The notes under the pieces: generated by a model
What the model saw: the letters and a program-made list of their open reading frames with translations, nothing else
Database searches by the model: none
Told to the model about the DNA's origin: nothing
Shown here: piece after piece, positions 1-7,211 of the stretch
Layout: each line of letters opens with the position of its first letter
How positions within the stretch are numbered: the stretch's first letter is position 1
Source of the DNA: Flavobacterium aquidurense
GTDB taxonomy: Bacteria; Bacteroidota; Bacteroidia; Flavobacteriales; Flavobacteriaceae
NCBI RefSeq assembly: GCF_001404985.1
Contig: NZ_JRLF01000009.1
Location: 62,001 to 126,000, forward strand
Direction of reading: 5' to 3'
DNA length: 64,000 nt
Made by a program: the position numbers and the translations under genes

Positions 1-25
1 CTAGTGTTTTATTGCGTTCTTCCAT
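1..25 (-). CDS. Start of a leftward gene, probably fructose-1,6-bisphosphatase (partial)
   Basis: Reading leftward from an ATG at 25-23, the first eight codons give MEERNKTL before the window ends. From memory, flavobacterial class I fructose-1,6-bisphosphatases (gluconeogenesis, cytoplasm) begin this way and lie next to the acetyltransferase and aspartate kinase found just to the right, so the call rests on eight residues plus gene order. The 260 bases between this start and the acetyltransferase hold the divergent promoters but no element I can name. Confidence 0.45.
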
Positions 26-285
26 TACTATATCGTTGTAGTTTTAATTTTAAGTCACAAATATCGTTTTTTTTGTGAGAATGATTTAAAAATTATTTCG
101 TTAGTTTGCCACTATTGTATATTTGCTAATTAAACACTCAAAGTACCGAGTAAAAGAATATTTTTTTAGCTAATAAACGCTTAATAATAAGAATACACGA
201 ATTGGCCTTACAAAAATTTTGACGAAAATAAGTTCTTAAAAATTAGGCAAGAATACGATATAGAATAAAATAAAAATTGGATAAT

Positions 286-774
286 ATGAATATTAGAAAA
301 GGAAATCCTGAAGACATGCAATCAGTTTTAGGATTAATACAGGAGTTGGCAATATTCGAAAAAGAACCGGAAGCTGTTGTTATTACTGTTGATGATTTAG
401 TGCGTGACGGCTTTGGTGAAAATCCGCTATTTCATGTATTTGTTGCAGAAATTGAAGATGAATCAAGTAACAAAGAAATAGTTGGAATCGCATTGTACTA
501 TTACAGATACTCTACCTGGAAAGGTAAAACTATACATCTTGAAGATTTGATTGTCAAAGAAAAAATGCGAGGGACAGGTTTAGGATCTGCTCTTTATGCT
601 GAAATCATGAAACAAGGTAAAAGAGATAATGTGCGACGAGTAGAATGGAATGTCCTGGACTGGAATACTCCTGCCGTGAAATTCTATGAAAATTCAGGTG
701 CAAAAATTCTGGAAGAATGGAGAGTCGTCCAAATGGATGAAGCCGGCGTAAATTCATTTCTGGACAAACTGTAA
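286..774 (+). CDS. GNAT N-acetyltransferase, SSAT (diamine acetyltransferase)-like
   Basis: Cytoplasmic acetyl-CoA-dependent N-acetyltransferase of 162 residues. The acetyl-CoA loop is RGTGLG at about residues 95-100, and the C-terminal WNTPAVKFYENSGA at 126-139 followed by EEWR matches the layout of spermidine/spermine acetyltransferase-type enzymes (WNxPAxxFYxxxGA, then EGWR). Substrate is inferred only: polyamine, diamine or a similar amine. The ATG at 286 is chosen; an in-frame TTG three codons earlier gives no better fit to the family. The gene lies in the same direction as aspartate kinase, but a repeat element separates them, so co-transcription is uncertain. Confidence 0.8.
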   Translation: MNIRKGNPEDMQSVLGLIQELAIFEKEPEAVVITVDDLVRDGFGENPLFHVFVAEIEDESSNKEIVGIALYYYRYSTWKGKTIHLEDLIVKEKMRGTGLGSALYAEIMKQGKRDNVRRVEWNVLDWNTPAVKFYENSGAKILEEWRVVQMDEAGVNSFLDKL

Positions 775-781
775 AAATATA

Positions 782-874
782 TCTGCCACAGATTATTAAG
801 ATTAAGAGTATTTTCAATCTGTATCAAGTTTGTCATAAATTAAATTTGTGCTAATTCGCAGAATTTGTGGCAGA
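782..874. repeat. Intergenic inverted-repeat element with TCTGCCACA ends
   Basis: The element begins TCTGCCACAGATT and ends AATTTGTGGCAGA, an inverted match of 12 out of 13 bases about 90 bases apart. The inner sequence is rich in AATCTG and TTCGCAGAA motifs. A related stretch lies at 54745-54820. It looks like one of the short dispersed repeats that fill flavobacterial intergenic spaces, and it covers a GTG (867) that would otherwise extend the aspartate kinase frame. Confidence 0.5.
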
Positions 875-941
875 AAAAATCATAAAATATACCGGATTTC
901 ATTTCAAGCTGAAATCTAAAATTAAAAATCTAAAATTAAAA

Positions 942-2201
942 ATGAGAGTATTTAAATTTGGTGGAGCATCAGTAAAAGATGCTGATGGAATTAAAAACGT
1001 ATACGACGTTTTACAAAAAGTAGGTTATGAAGATGTGATTTTAGTAGTTTCAGCAATGGGAAAAACTACAAATGCCCTTGAAGTTGTTATCAAAAATTAT
1101 TTTGATAAATCTACAGAGTTAAATTCATCTGTTGAGGAAATTAAAAAATACCACAATCAAATATTACTGGATTTATTTGAAGATGAAAAACAGGAGGTTT
1201 TTGAAGCGGTTCAAGCTCAATTTTCTGAATTAGAATATTTCCTGGCACATAATAAATCGCCTAATTACAATTTTGTTTACGATCAGATTGTGAGTTTTGG
1301 TGAATTGATTTCAACTACTATTTTAAGTCATTACATGAATTTTAGAGGGATTCAGACGCAATGGCTTGATGTTCGTAATTTTATTAAAACCAATGCAAAT
1401 TACAGAGATGCCGAGGTAGATTGGGAAACAACGCAACAAAACATCAGCAAAAATGTAAAACGCAAAATATTAAACATCACACAAGGATTTTTAGGTGCTG
1501 ACGAAAATAACTTTACTACTACTCTTGGTCGTGAAGGTTCTGATTATACAGCAGGAATTTTTGCTTATTGCTTAAATGCCGAAAGTGTAACAATCTGGAA
1601 AGATGTTCCGGGAGTTATGAATGCGGATCCGCGTTATTTTGAAAATGCGAGTTTGTTGAATCAAATTTCTTATCGTGAAGCGATCGAACTGGCTTTTTAC
1701 GGTGCAACGGTTATTCACCCAAAAACATTACAGCCATTACAGAAAAAAGAAATTCCGTTATATGTAAAATCTTTTATCAACCCATTATTAAAAGGAACGT
1801 GTGTTTCTAAAGGTGTAGATCTGGAACCTCAATATCCTTGTTTTATTGTAAAAAGAGACCAACTTTTGATCTCACTTTCATCAATTGATTTCTCTTTTAT
1901 TATGGAAGAAAACATAAGTGAAATTTTTGCTTTGTTTCACCAATTCAAAATAAAAGTAAATCTGATCCAGAACTCAGCAATTAGTTTTTCTGTATGTGTA
2001 GAAGATAAATTTGAAAATTTTAATGAATTGAACTCAATACTTTCGAAAAAATTCAAAGTAGATTACAACGAAAATGTAACTTTATATACCATTCGTCATT
2101 TTACAGAACAAGCTGCGCAAACTGTAGAAGAAAACAAAACCGTATTACTAAAACAAGTAAGCCGCGAAACGATGCAAATTGTTACCAAAGAGATTAAATA
2201 A
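942..2201 (+). CDS. lysC: Aspartate kinase (monofunctional)
   Basis: Phosphorylates aspartate, the first step towards lysine, threonine and methionine. The 419-residue protein has the ATP-binding KFGGAS at 5-10, the substrate loop TTTLGREGSDYTAG at 192-205, WKDVPGVMNADPR at 219-231 and HPKT near 259. The C-terminal 130 residues correspond to the ACT regulatory region and are weakly conserved, so feedback regulation cannot be read from sequence. The frame is open upstream to a GTG at 867, but that codon lies in a repeat element and the added residues are low-complexity Lys-rich; the ATG at 942 starts MRVFKFGG exactly where the family begins. It is followed by a strong terminator. Confidence 0.92.
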   Translation: MRVFKFGGASVKDADGIKNVYDVLQKVGYEDVILVVSAMGKTTNALEVVIKNYFDKSTELNSSVEEIKKYHNQILLDLFEDEKQEVFEAVQAQFSELEYFLAHNKSPNYNFVYDQIVSFGELISTTILSHYMNFRGIQTQWLDVRNFIKTNANYRDAEVDWETTQQNISKNVKRKILNITQGFLGADENNFTTTLGREGSDYTAGIFAYCLNAESVTIWKDVPGVMNADPRYFENASLLNQISYREAIELAFYGATVIHPKTLQPLQKKEIPLYVKSFINPLLKGTCVSKGVDLEPQYPCFIVKRDQLLISLSSIDFSFIMEENISEIFALFHQFKIKVNLIQNSAISFSVCVEDKFENFNELNSILSKKFKVDYNENVTLYTIRHFTEQAAQTVEENKTVLLKQVSRETMQIVTKEIK

Positions 2202-2243
2202 AATCTTTTTATAAAGTTAATTATACAATTCAACTATACTTAG

Positions 2244-2275
2244 AAAAGGCTTCACTAATATGTGAAGCCTTTTTG
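2244..2275 (+). terminator. Rho-independent terminator after aspartate kinase
   Basis: Twelve-base arms AAAAGGCTTCAC and GTGAAGCCTTTT around a six-base loop, followed by T residues. The converging TonB receptor gene ends two bases further on, so the hairpin may serve both strands. Confidence 0.85.
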
Positions 2276-2276
2276 T

Positions 2277-4454
2277 TTATCTCGCTCTGTTATTTTCACT
2301 TTGTTCAATCTCTGTTTTCTTAAAAGCTTGCTTCTTTGAGTTTCCAAAACTATACGTTGCTATCAGTTTAAAATAATTGGTGGTGTAGGTTCTGTGATAA
2401 TATATTTCGGTTTGCCCTACATCATAATTACCGGAAACTATAAAGTCATGAAAGATATCATTTGCGGTAAAATTGAGTTTTAAAGTCTCTTTAAAAAAGT
2501 TTCTTTCGATTCCTACAGTAACTGTCGATCTGCTATTTTCGCTTCTTAATCCGTAGCTTTTATCACCAAGATACCAGGCAAGCAATTGAACTTTAAAAAG
2601 ATTCGGAATTGTAAATGTATTATTAGAATAGAGATAGATTTGAGGTTTGACAGGCCCCAAAGCATATTCATAAAAATTATCGATCGATTTGCTTAAATTC
2701 ATACTAATGGTATTCGTTGAATTCCACCATTTGTTTGCAAATGATCTTGAAAGCGAAGTAAAAAAAGTATGCTCTTTTTCTATATTTAATGATCTCAAAA
2801 TATAACTATTAGGCGTATCGCCACGCAAAGCAGCTCCGGAAATTGGATCGATTTTATAGGTATAGCCTATTTTAAAATCGAACTTTTTGTACATCGCACC
2901 AATTTCAAAGGCATGAACTTTTTCAGGCAATAAATTAGGATTTCCTTCTATAGTAGTAAACGGATCCTGATAAATAACATACGGATTCAAACCCTGATAT
3001 CTGGGCCTTGTTATTCTGGAAACATACGAGATATGCGCTTTCAAATCATCCGAAACATCCATATTTAGTAACACATTAGGGAAAAAATTGCCATAACTTT
3101 TTTTGAATTCCTGAATCCCGTTTGCTGTAGTATACAAATTATAACTCGTCCATTCGCCTCGGGCGCCAAAAGAAAAATTAAACTTCTTTCCTAATGAACT
3201 TCCATAATTAAAATAAACAGCACTTATTTTTTCAACGTATTTAAAATCACTCGAAAGTTGATCATCAGGTTCAAAACCGCCATTTTCTGTATCAGAAATC
3301 AGGAAATCTGTTCCTGATTGTACTTTCGCATTGCTAAATTTTGCTCCGGTTTCTAGTTTTGTATTTTCATTTATCTTTTTAGAATAATCTGCCTGAATGC
3401 TTATAATATTAATTGTATTGTCAACATTATTCTTCAAATACTTTTCCGCATTTCGTTCGTCAACCAAACTATTTTCATCAATAAAATCTTTTATAGTTCC
3501 ATTATAATTAGAGTATTGCGTTCCTATAAATAACGATGAACCCTTACTATCTGTTATCGCATTATAATTTAGATTAATGAACTGATTCAGCAGCACATCA
3601 TTTTTAGCAATATCCGTGGCATAAAAACTATTTCCCACATTATTACTGATCGAATTTCGGCTTTCTACAACTCCGCCCAAATCTTCAATATTTCCGCTAT
3701 ATGCCAATGAAATATAATTCTTCTCAGAGAATGTATATTGCAATCCAAAACCAAAATTCGAATAATTATTAAACTGACGTTTCCAATCTGTAGTTAATTC
3801 AGATCGCATATAATCCTCCGGATTCGGTCGTGTTCTGGTCGTGTATAACAATTCGCGGCCTTTGCCTAATTGCAATCCGTAATTGGTGATGAACGAAAAT
3901 TTGCCTTTTGTATAATTAAAATCCAAAAGTGTATTCGTACTCGTTCCCGCAAACTCAGAAACGGTCACTTGTTGACTCACGCTTCCTAACATTCCGTTTT
4001 CGATATTTTTTTTGGTAATAATATTAATAACTGCTTTTCCTTCGGCATCGTATTTTGAGGATGGATTTGAAATTACTTCGATTTTTAAAATTTGAGAAAC
4101 CGGAATCGCAGCAAAACGTTCGTAATTAATTAAAATTCCGTTAAGATAAATAATCGCTTCTCCTCTTCCCAGAACACTTATTTGTCCTTCGGCTACAATA
4201 ACATTCGGAACCCTGCCCAATAATTCATTGACCGAACTACTTGTCGAAAGCAATGTATTGGCGACGTTTACATCAAGTGTTCCGTTCGCAACATATTTTA
4301 CTAACGATGCCTGTTTTTTAATAACCACTTCCTTTAATTCGTTATTTTGATTTGTAATTTTCTCAGGAATTGTTGGCTTAGATTGTGCATTTATTTCTAA
4401 GGCATAAAAAAGAAAGCAATAAGTGTAAATGAAAACAGAAACTAGGAATCTCAT
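2277..4454 (-). CDS. TonB-dependent receptor, outer membrane beta-barrel family (OMP_b-brl_3 type)
   Basis: Outer-membrane protein of 725 residues with a signal peptide ending near residue 24 (LEINAQ). A plug-like domain at about 40-145 contains ELLGRVPNVIVAEG and AIIYLNGILI and ends with the KIEVISNPSSKYDAEG segment typical of plugs. The remainder alternates aromatic-rich strands and turns, as in a barrel. It lacks the N-terminal CarboxypepD_reg repeat found in most paralogues of this group. The tail after the last strand is charged and hydrophilic. No SusD-like partner is adjacent, so the ligand is unknown. An AraC-type membrane regulator lies 113 bases upstream on the same strand and is a plausible controller. 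Confidence 0.85.
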   Translation of the reverse strand: MRFLVSVFIYTYCFLFYALEINAQSKPTIPEKITNQNNELKEVVIKKQASLVKYVANGTLDVNVANTLLSTSSSVNELLGRVPNVIVAEGQISVLGRGEAIIYLNGILINYERFAAIPVSQILKIEVISNPSSKYDAEGKAVINIITKKNIENGMLGSVSQQVTVSEFAGTSTNTLLDFNYTKGKFSFITNYGLQLGKGRELLYTTRTRPNPEDYMRSELTTDWKRQFNNYSNFGFGLQYTFSEKNYISLAYSGNIEDLGGVVESRNSISNNVGNSFYATDIAKNDVLLNQFINLNYNAITDSKGSSLFIGTQYSNYNGTIKDFIDENSLVDERNAEKYLKNNVDNTINIISIQADYSKKINENTKLETGAKFSNAKVQSGTDFLISDTENGGFEPDDQLSSDFKYVEKISAVYFNYGSSLGKKFNFSFGARGEWTSYNLYTTANGIQEFKKSYGNFFPNVLLNMDVSDDLKAHISYVSRITRPRYQGLNPYVIYQDPFTTIEGNPNLLPEKVHAFEIGAMYKKFDFKIGYTYKIDPISGAALRGDTPNSYILRSLNIEKEHTFFTSLSRSFANKWWNSTNTISMNLSKSIDNFYEYALGPVKPQIYLYSNNTFTIPNLFKVQLLAWYLGDKSYGLRSENSRSTVTVGIERNFFKETLKLNFTANDIFHDFIVSGNYDVGQTEIYYHRTYTTNYFKLIATYSFGNSKKQAFKKTEIEQSENNRAR

Positions 4455-4567
4455 AAATTTGGCAATTTAAAATTTGACTTTGTTGAGACAAAAGTCTATT
4501 CCAAATTGCAGGATGAAGTAATCGAAACAGAAATCAGGAGTACGAATTTATAAATTCATACTAAGGT

Positions 4568-5629
4568 TTAAGCCTGTAACGCCTGATGTTGATAATTTAA
4601 AGGTGTAGTTCCGGTATGTTTTTTAAAGGCTGCAAAAAATGTCGATTTAGAATTAAAACCTACATCGTAGCCAATAGATTCTAAAGTAAGTTTATCATTT
4701 GAAGTTATAATTTCGCAAGCTTCTTTTATTCTAAATTCATTTACAAAACTGGTAAAGTTCTTACCCAAATTATTATTTAAAAGTTGGGATAATTGATGAC
4801 TTGAAATATTTATTTCTTTAGACAAGTCGTGCAATGTAAGATTGGGATTTTTATACAAAGCCTTTTCATTCATTAGACTTTCGAGTTTTTGTGTAAAAAT
4901 TTCCGCTTCGGTTGCCTCTATTTTTTTACCGGAATTCTTTGATCCGTTTAATAAAAACAAATCATCGGTTTTTTTACGGTATAAAAGGATAGAAATAATT
5001 AAATAGAACATAATCGAAAAAACAATTGCCCCACTAATATAAGTGGCGGCCGGAGCGCGCATTATCGCAAGAAAATAAAAAAAGAATAAAAGGAAATTGC
5101 CCAGAAAAAGCATCCCGAACCACATTTCTGCCGGAGTTGCTTTGTGTTTTTTACTTATGATTTTTTGTAGAATGTCTTTAATGGTAAACCCGGAAAAAAT
5201 AATATACACAAACCATTGAAAATAAATCGCTTTTATAAAATACTGTGTCCACAGTTCCGGATAATATTCATAAGGATATAAAAATCCAATTGTACCTATA
5301 AATAAAGCCCAGAATAAAAGGCTAAGTTTCCAGGATTTGGGCATTAAATTAATTTCAGCAACGGCTGATTTCAGGAAATAATATAAAAAAGGACCAATAA
5401 AAAAGCAAGCTGTAAGTCCAAATTGCAAATACATTTTTGGCAACGTGGGATTAAAATACACAAACACCGATTTTCCAATTCTGATGCTTAGTGCAAATAA
5501 TAATGCACCCAAAAAATAATTGGTCAGGAACTTTTTTTTGGTAAAAAAGAAAAAATACACACTTAAAATAATTCCGTTAAAAACTCCTAATGCGCTAAAA
5601 AAGAATAAGAGTTCTTTACTGGTATCCAT
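4568..5629 (-). CDS. AraC-family regulator with N-terminal multi-pass membrane domain
   Basis: Protein of 353 residues in two parts. Residues 1-220 contain about seven hydrophobic segments, the 7TM-like module seen fused to AraC domains in Bacteroidota. Residues 250-350 form the double helix-turn-helix: the first helix pair includes LHDLSKEINISSHQLSQLL, and the second has the signature IGYDVGFNSKSTFFAAFKKHTGTTP, close to the AraC consensus. It probably senses an envelope or lipid-soluble signal and binds DNA while membrane-anchored. The TonB receptor immediately downstream is the most likely target, but no operator could be defined. Confidence 0.85.
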   Translation of the reverse strand: MDTSKELLFFFSALGVFNGIILSVYFFFFTKKKFLTNYFLGALLFALSIRIGKSVFVYFNPTLPKMYLQFGLTACFFIGPFLYYFLKSAVAEINLMPKSWKLSLLFWALFIGTIGFLYPYEYYPELWTQYFIKAIYFQWFVYIIFSGFTIKDILQKIISKKHKATPAEMWFGMLFLGNFLLFFFYFLAIMRAPAATYISGAIVFSIMFYLIISILLYRKKTDDLFLLNGSKNSGKKIEATEAEIFTQKLESLMNEKALYKNPNLTLHDLSKEINISSHQLSQLLNNNLGKNFTSFVNEFRIKEACEIITSNDKLTLESIGYDVGFNSKSTFFAAFKKHTGTTPLNYQHQALQA

Positions 5630-5667
5630 AATTTAAGTTAGTTTTATTCTCACAAAGCTAAAAAAAA

Positions 5668-6009
5668 TTATGACTTTAACGATTTTTTATCCTCCTTCAA
5701 ATCCTTAATTACTTTTTTTAATTCACGTATTCTTTCTTCGTACTGCTCTATTACAGTATCAGACAGTTGATTGAAGATTTGCCCGGAAGATATTTCCTTA
5801 TTATTAACTTCTAACTTTAATAATTCATCCGGAGTTATACCAAAAATTTTACAGATTCTTAAAATATGACTGGCCCAGGAATGACTTTCACCACTTTCCA
5901 TTCTGGCATATGCAGATTGTGATATATCAAGATAATCTGCCACTTCTTCTTGTGACATTTTTTTATTTTTCCGAAGTATTTTTAACTTATTGCCTACAAT
6001 AACATTCAT
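5668..6009 (-). CDS. Small Xre/Cro-type helix-turn-helix regulator
   Basis: Cytoplasmic protein of 113 residues. The HTH_3 domain spans about 6-63 (LRKNKKMSQEEVADYLDIS, then SAYARMESG), and the last 35 residues form a Glu/Lys-rich coiled coil (EERIRELKKVIKDLKEDKK), probably for dimerisation. A 29-base perfect inverted repeat lies 14 bases in front of its start codon, suggesting autoregulation. It is divergent from a run of tiny membrane-protein genes that may be its other targets. The AraC gene downstream starts 38 bases after its stop and could be read through. Confidence 0.85.
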   Translation of the reverse strand: MNVIVGNKLKILRKNKKMSQEEVADYLDISQSAYARMESGESHSWASHILRICKIFGITPDELLKLEVNNKEISSGQIFNQLSDTVIEQYEERIRELKKVIKDLKEDKKSLKS

Positions 6010-6022
6010 AATTGATAAAGTT

Positions 6023-6051
6023 TTTATAAAACAAGAAAGATGTTTTATAAA
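6023..6051. promoter_or_regulatory. Candidate operator of the Xre regulator
   Basis: Arms TTTATAAAACA (6023-6033) and TGTTTTATAAA (6041-6051) form a perfect 11-bp inverted repeat around a 7-base spacer, just upstream of the regulator ATG. Each arm also contains the self-complementary TTTATAAA. The size and position suit a dimeric HTH repressor. Binding is an inference. Confidence 0.5.
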
Positions 6052-6215
6052 TATATACTCACAAAAATCAGATATTTTTTTAAATAAAAAAATAGCTAAT
6101 ACATTTCTTATTAAAAATACCCGATAATCACATAATACAAACGCTTACAAAACAGTAATTTAGGCATGCCCAAAAAAACAATAAATATTTTCTCTCAAAT
6201 AAAAAAAAACCAAAA

Positions 6216-6296
6216 ATGACCCATTCTGCTTTGCTTCTTTCCCTTTTTATAATAATTGTAGTGCTAGGATATCGATTCAGCAAAAGATATCCCTAA
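6216..6296 (+). CDS. Possible 26-residue membrane peptide
   Basis: ATG at 6216 opens a 26-codon frame coding MTHSALLLSLFIIIVV followed by LGYRFSKRYP: one hydrophobic helix with a basic tail. It is the first frame in the divergent direction from the Xre regulator and sits 51 bases before the first DUF5808 gene. Support is limited to its start, its clear membrane character and its company of other tiny membrane proteins; a chance frame is possible. Confidence 0.3.
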   Translation: MTHSALLLSLFIIIVVLGYRFSKRYP

Positions 6297-6347
6297 AAAT
6301 ATCTGTCACAATTATTAGAAAGAAACATATTTTAAACCTACAAAATA

Positions 6348-6572
6348 ATGAATTTTAATAACGACCCCTCCGAAGAAACTAAAAATGAATGGAACAACAA
6401 TCCCAATAATTGGATTTGGGGAATTTTCTATTACAACCCAAAAGACACCAGATTGTTTCCTTCTAAAAGAATAAAGAAACTGGGATGGACAATTAATTTT
6501 GCGAATCCTAATTCAGTATTTTTAGTATTAGTTGTCATTGCAATTATTCTTATAGTTGCAGCACATCTTTAG
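6348..6572 (+). CDS. DUF5808-type small membrane protein, copy 1
   Basis: 74-residue protein. The N-terminal half carries NPNNWIWGIFYYNPKD and then GWTINFANP, the two motifs of the DUF5808 domain, and the C-terminal part (about 53-73) is a single hydrophobic helix, VFLVLVVIAIILIVAA. It has no signal peptide, so an N-in or C-tail-anchored arrangement is likely. The function of the domain is unknown to me. A paralogue with the same layout lies 311 bases downstream, and both are divergent from the Xre regulator. Confidence 0.75.
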   Translation: MNFNNDPSEETKNEWNNNPNNWIWGIFYYNPKDTRLFPSKRIKKLGWTINFANPNSVFLVLVVIAIILIVAAHL

Positions 6573-6625
6573 CAATCAAGTTTAAAAAACAAGTAATTCT
6601 TCCAACTAATTTATTCATTGAAAAC

Positions 6626-6796
6626 ATGAAATTTTTTATTTTCAAATATAGCATCGCTATTATTAGCTGTATTTATTTAGCCTACTTTTTTTACAACCCA
6701 AACCATAGCGGTAATATGATAAAAATGGGAACTTCGATGGCATTGGCTTTTTTTATTTCGGTCTCTATGTTTACCCAAATAAAAAACGGAAGATAA
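6626..6796 (+). CDS. 56-residue two-helix membrane protein, unrecognised
   Basis: ATG at 6626 to TAA at 6794. The product is MKFFIFKYSIAIISCIYLAY then FFYNPNHSGNM and a second hydrophobic stretch MALAFFISVSMF ending TQIKNGR. Two membrane helices joined by a short polar turn that repeats the FYNP motif seen in its DUF5808 neighbours. It lies between the two DUF5808 paralogues, 54 bases after the first and 87 before the second, which supports it being a real gene. Confidence 0.5.
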   Translation: MKFFIFKYSIAIISCIYLAYFFYNPNHSGNMIKMGTSMALAFFISVSMFTQIKNGR

Positions 6797-6882
6797 AACA
6801 TGTAACATTCCTCAATTAAAAATATTTAATTAAATTTACTTTAGTTCAAAGACAAACACATCAACATCAATACTTTATAATC

Positions 6883-7110
6883 ATGAAAAATGATGATGAA
6901 CCAAGCCATGAAACTCAAAACGAATGGGAAAACGACCCAAATAATTGGATTTGGGGAATGTTTTATTATAATCGAAAAGATAAGAGATCCTATTTTCCCA
7001 AAAAAATAAAACAATTTGGCTGGCACGCTAATTATGCAGATCCTAGTTACAGCATTATAATTTTATTATTGATTGCAATAATTCTAATTTTGATAAAATA
7101 TTCCAGATAG
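6883..7110 (+). CDS. DUF5808-type small membrane protein, copy 2
   Basis: 75 residues, clearly paralogous to the 6348-6572 product: shared NDPNNWIWGMFYYNRKD, then GWHANYADP, and a C-terminal hydrophobic helix, SIIILLLIAIILILI. The N-terminus MKNDDEPSHETQNEWEN parallels the copy-1 sequence DPSEETKNEWNN. The pair looks like a local tandem duplication with the 56-residue gene between. Confidence 0.75.
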   Translation: MKNDDEPSHETQNEWENDPNNWIWGMFYYNRKDKRSYFPKKIKQFGWHANYADPSYSIIILLLIAIILILIKYSR

Positions 7111-7181
7111 TCAGCTTTAAGGGTATCTAATTACCTAATAAAACTAAAATATGCTGCGCAACATTTACCAATTATAAATAC

Positions 7182-7189
7182 TACTTTTG
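7182..7189 (+). promoter_or_regulatory. -7 element (TACTTTTG) of the large outer-membrane protein gene
   Basis: Exact match to the Bacteroidota -7 consensus TAnnTTTG, 22 bases before the ATG at 7212. The -33 part is not distinct. Confidence 0.45.
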
Positions 7190-7211
7190 ATTTTTTAGAG
7201 TTAAAGTATTT

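Noticed and set aside
867..941. Longer aspartate kinase starting at GTG 867
   Set aside because: It runs through a dispersed repeat and adds a low-complexity Lys-rich tail absent from the family.
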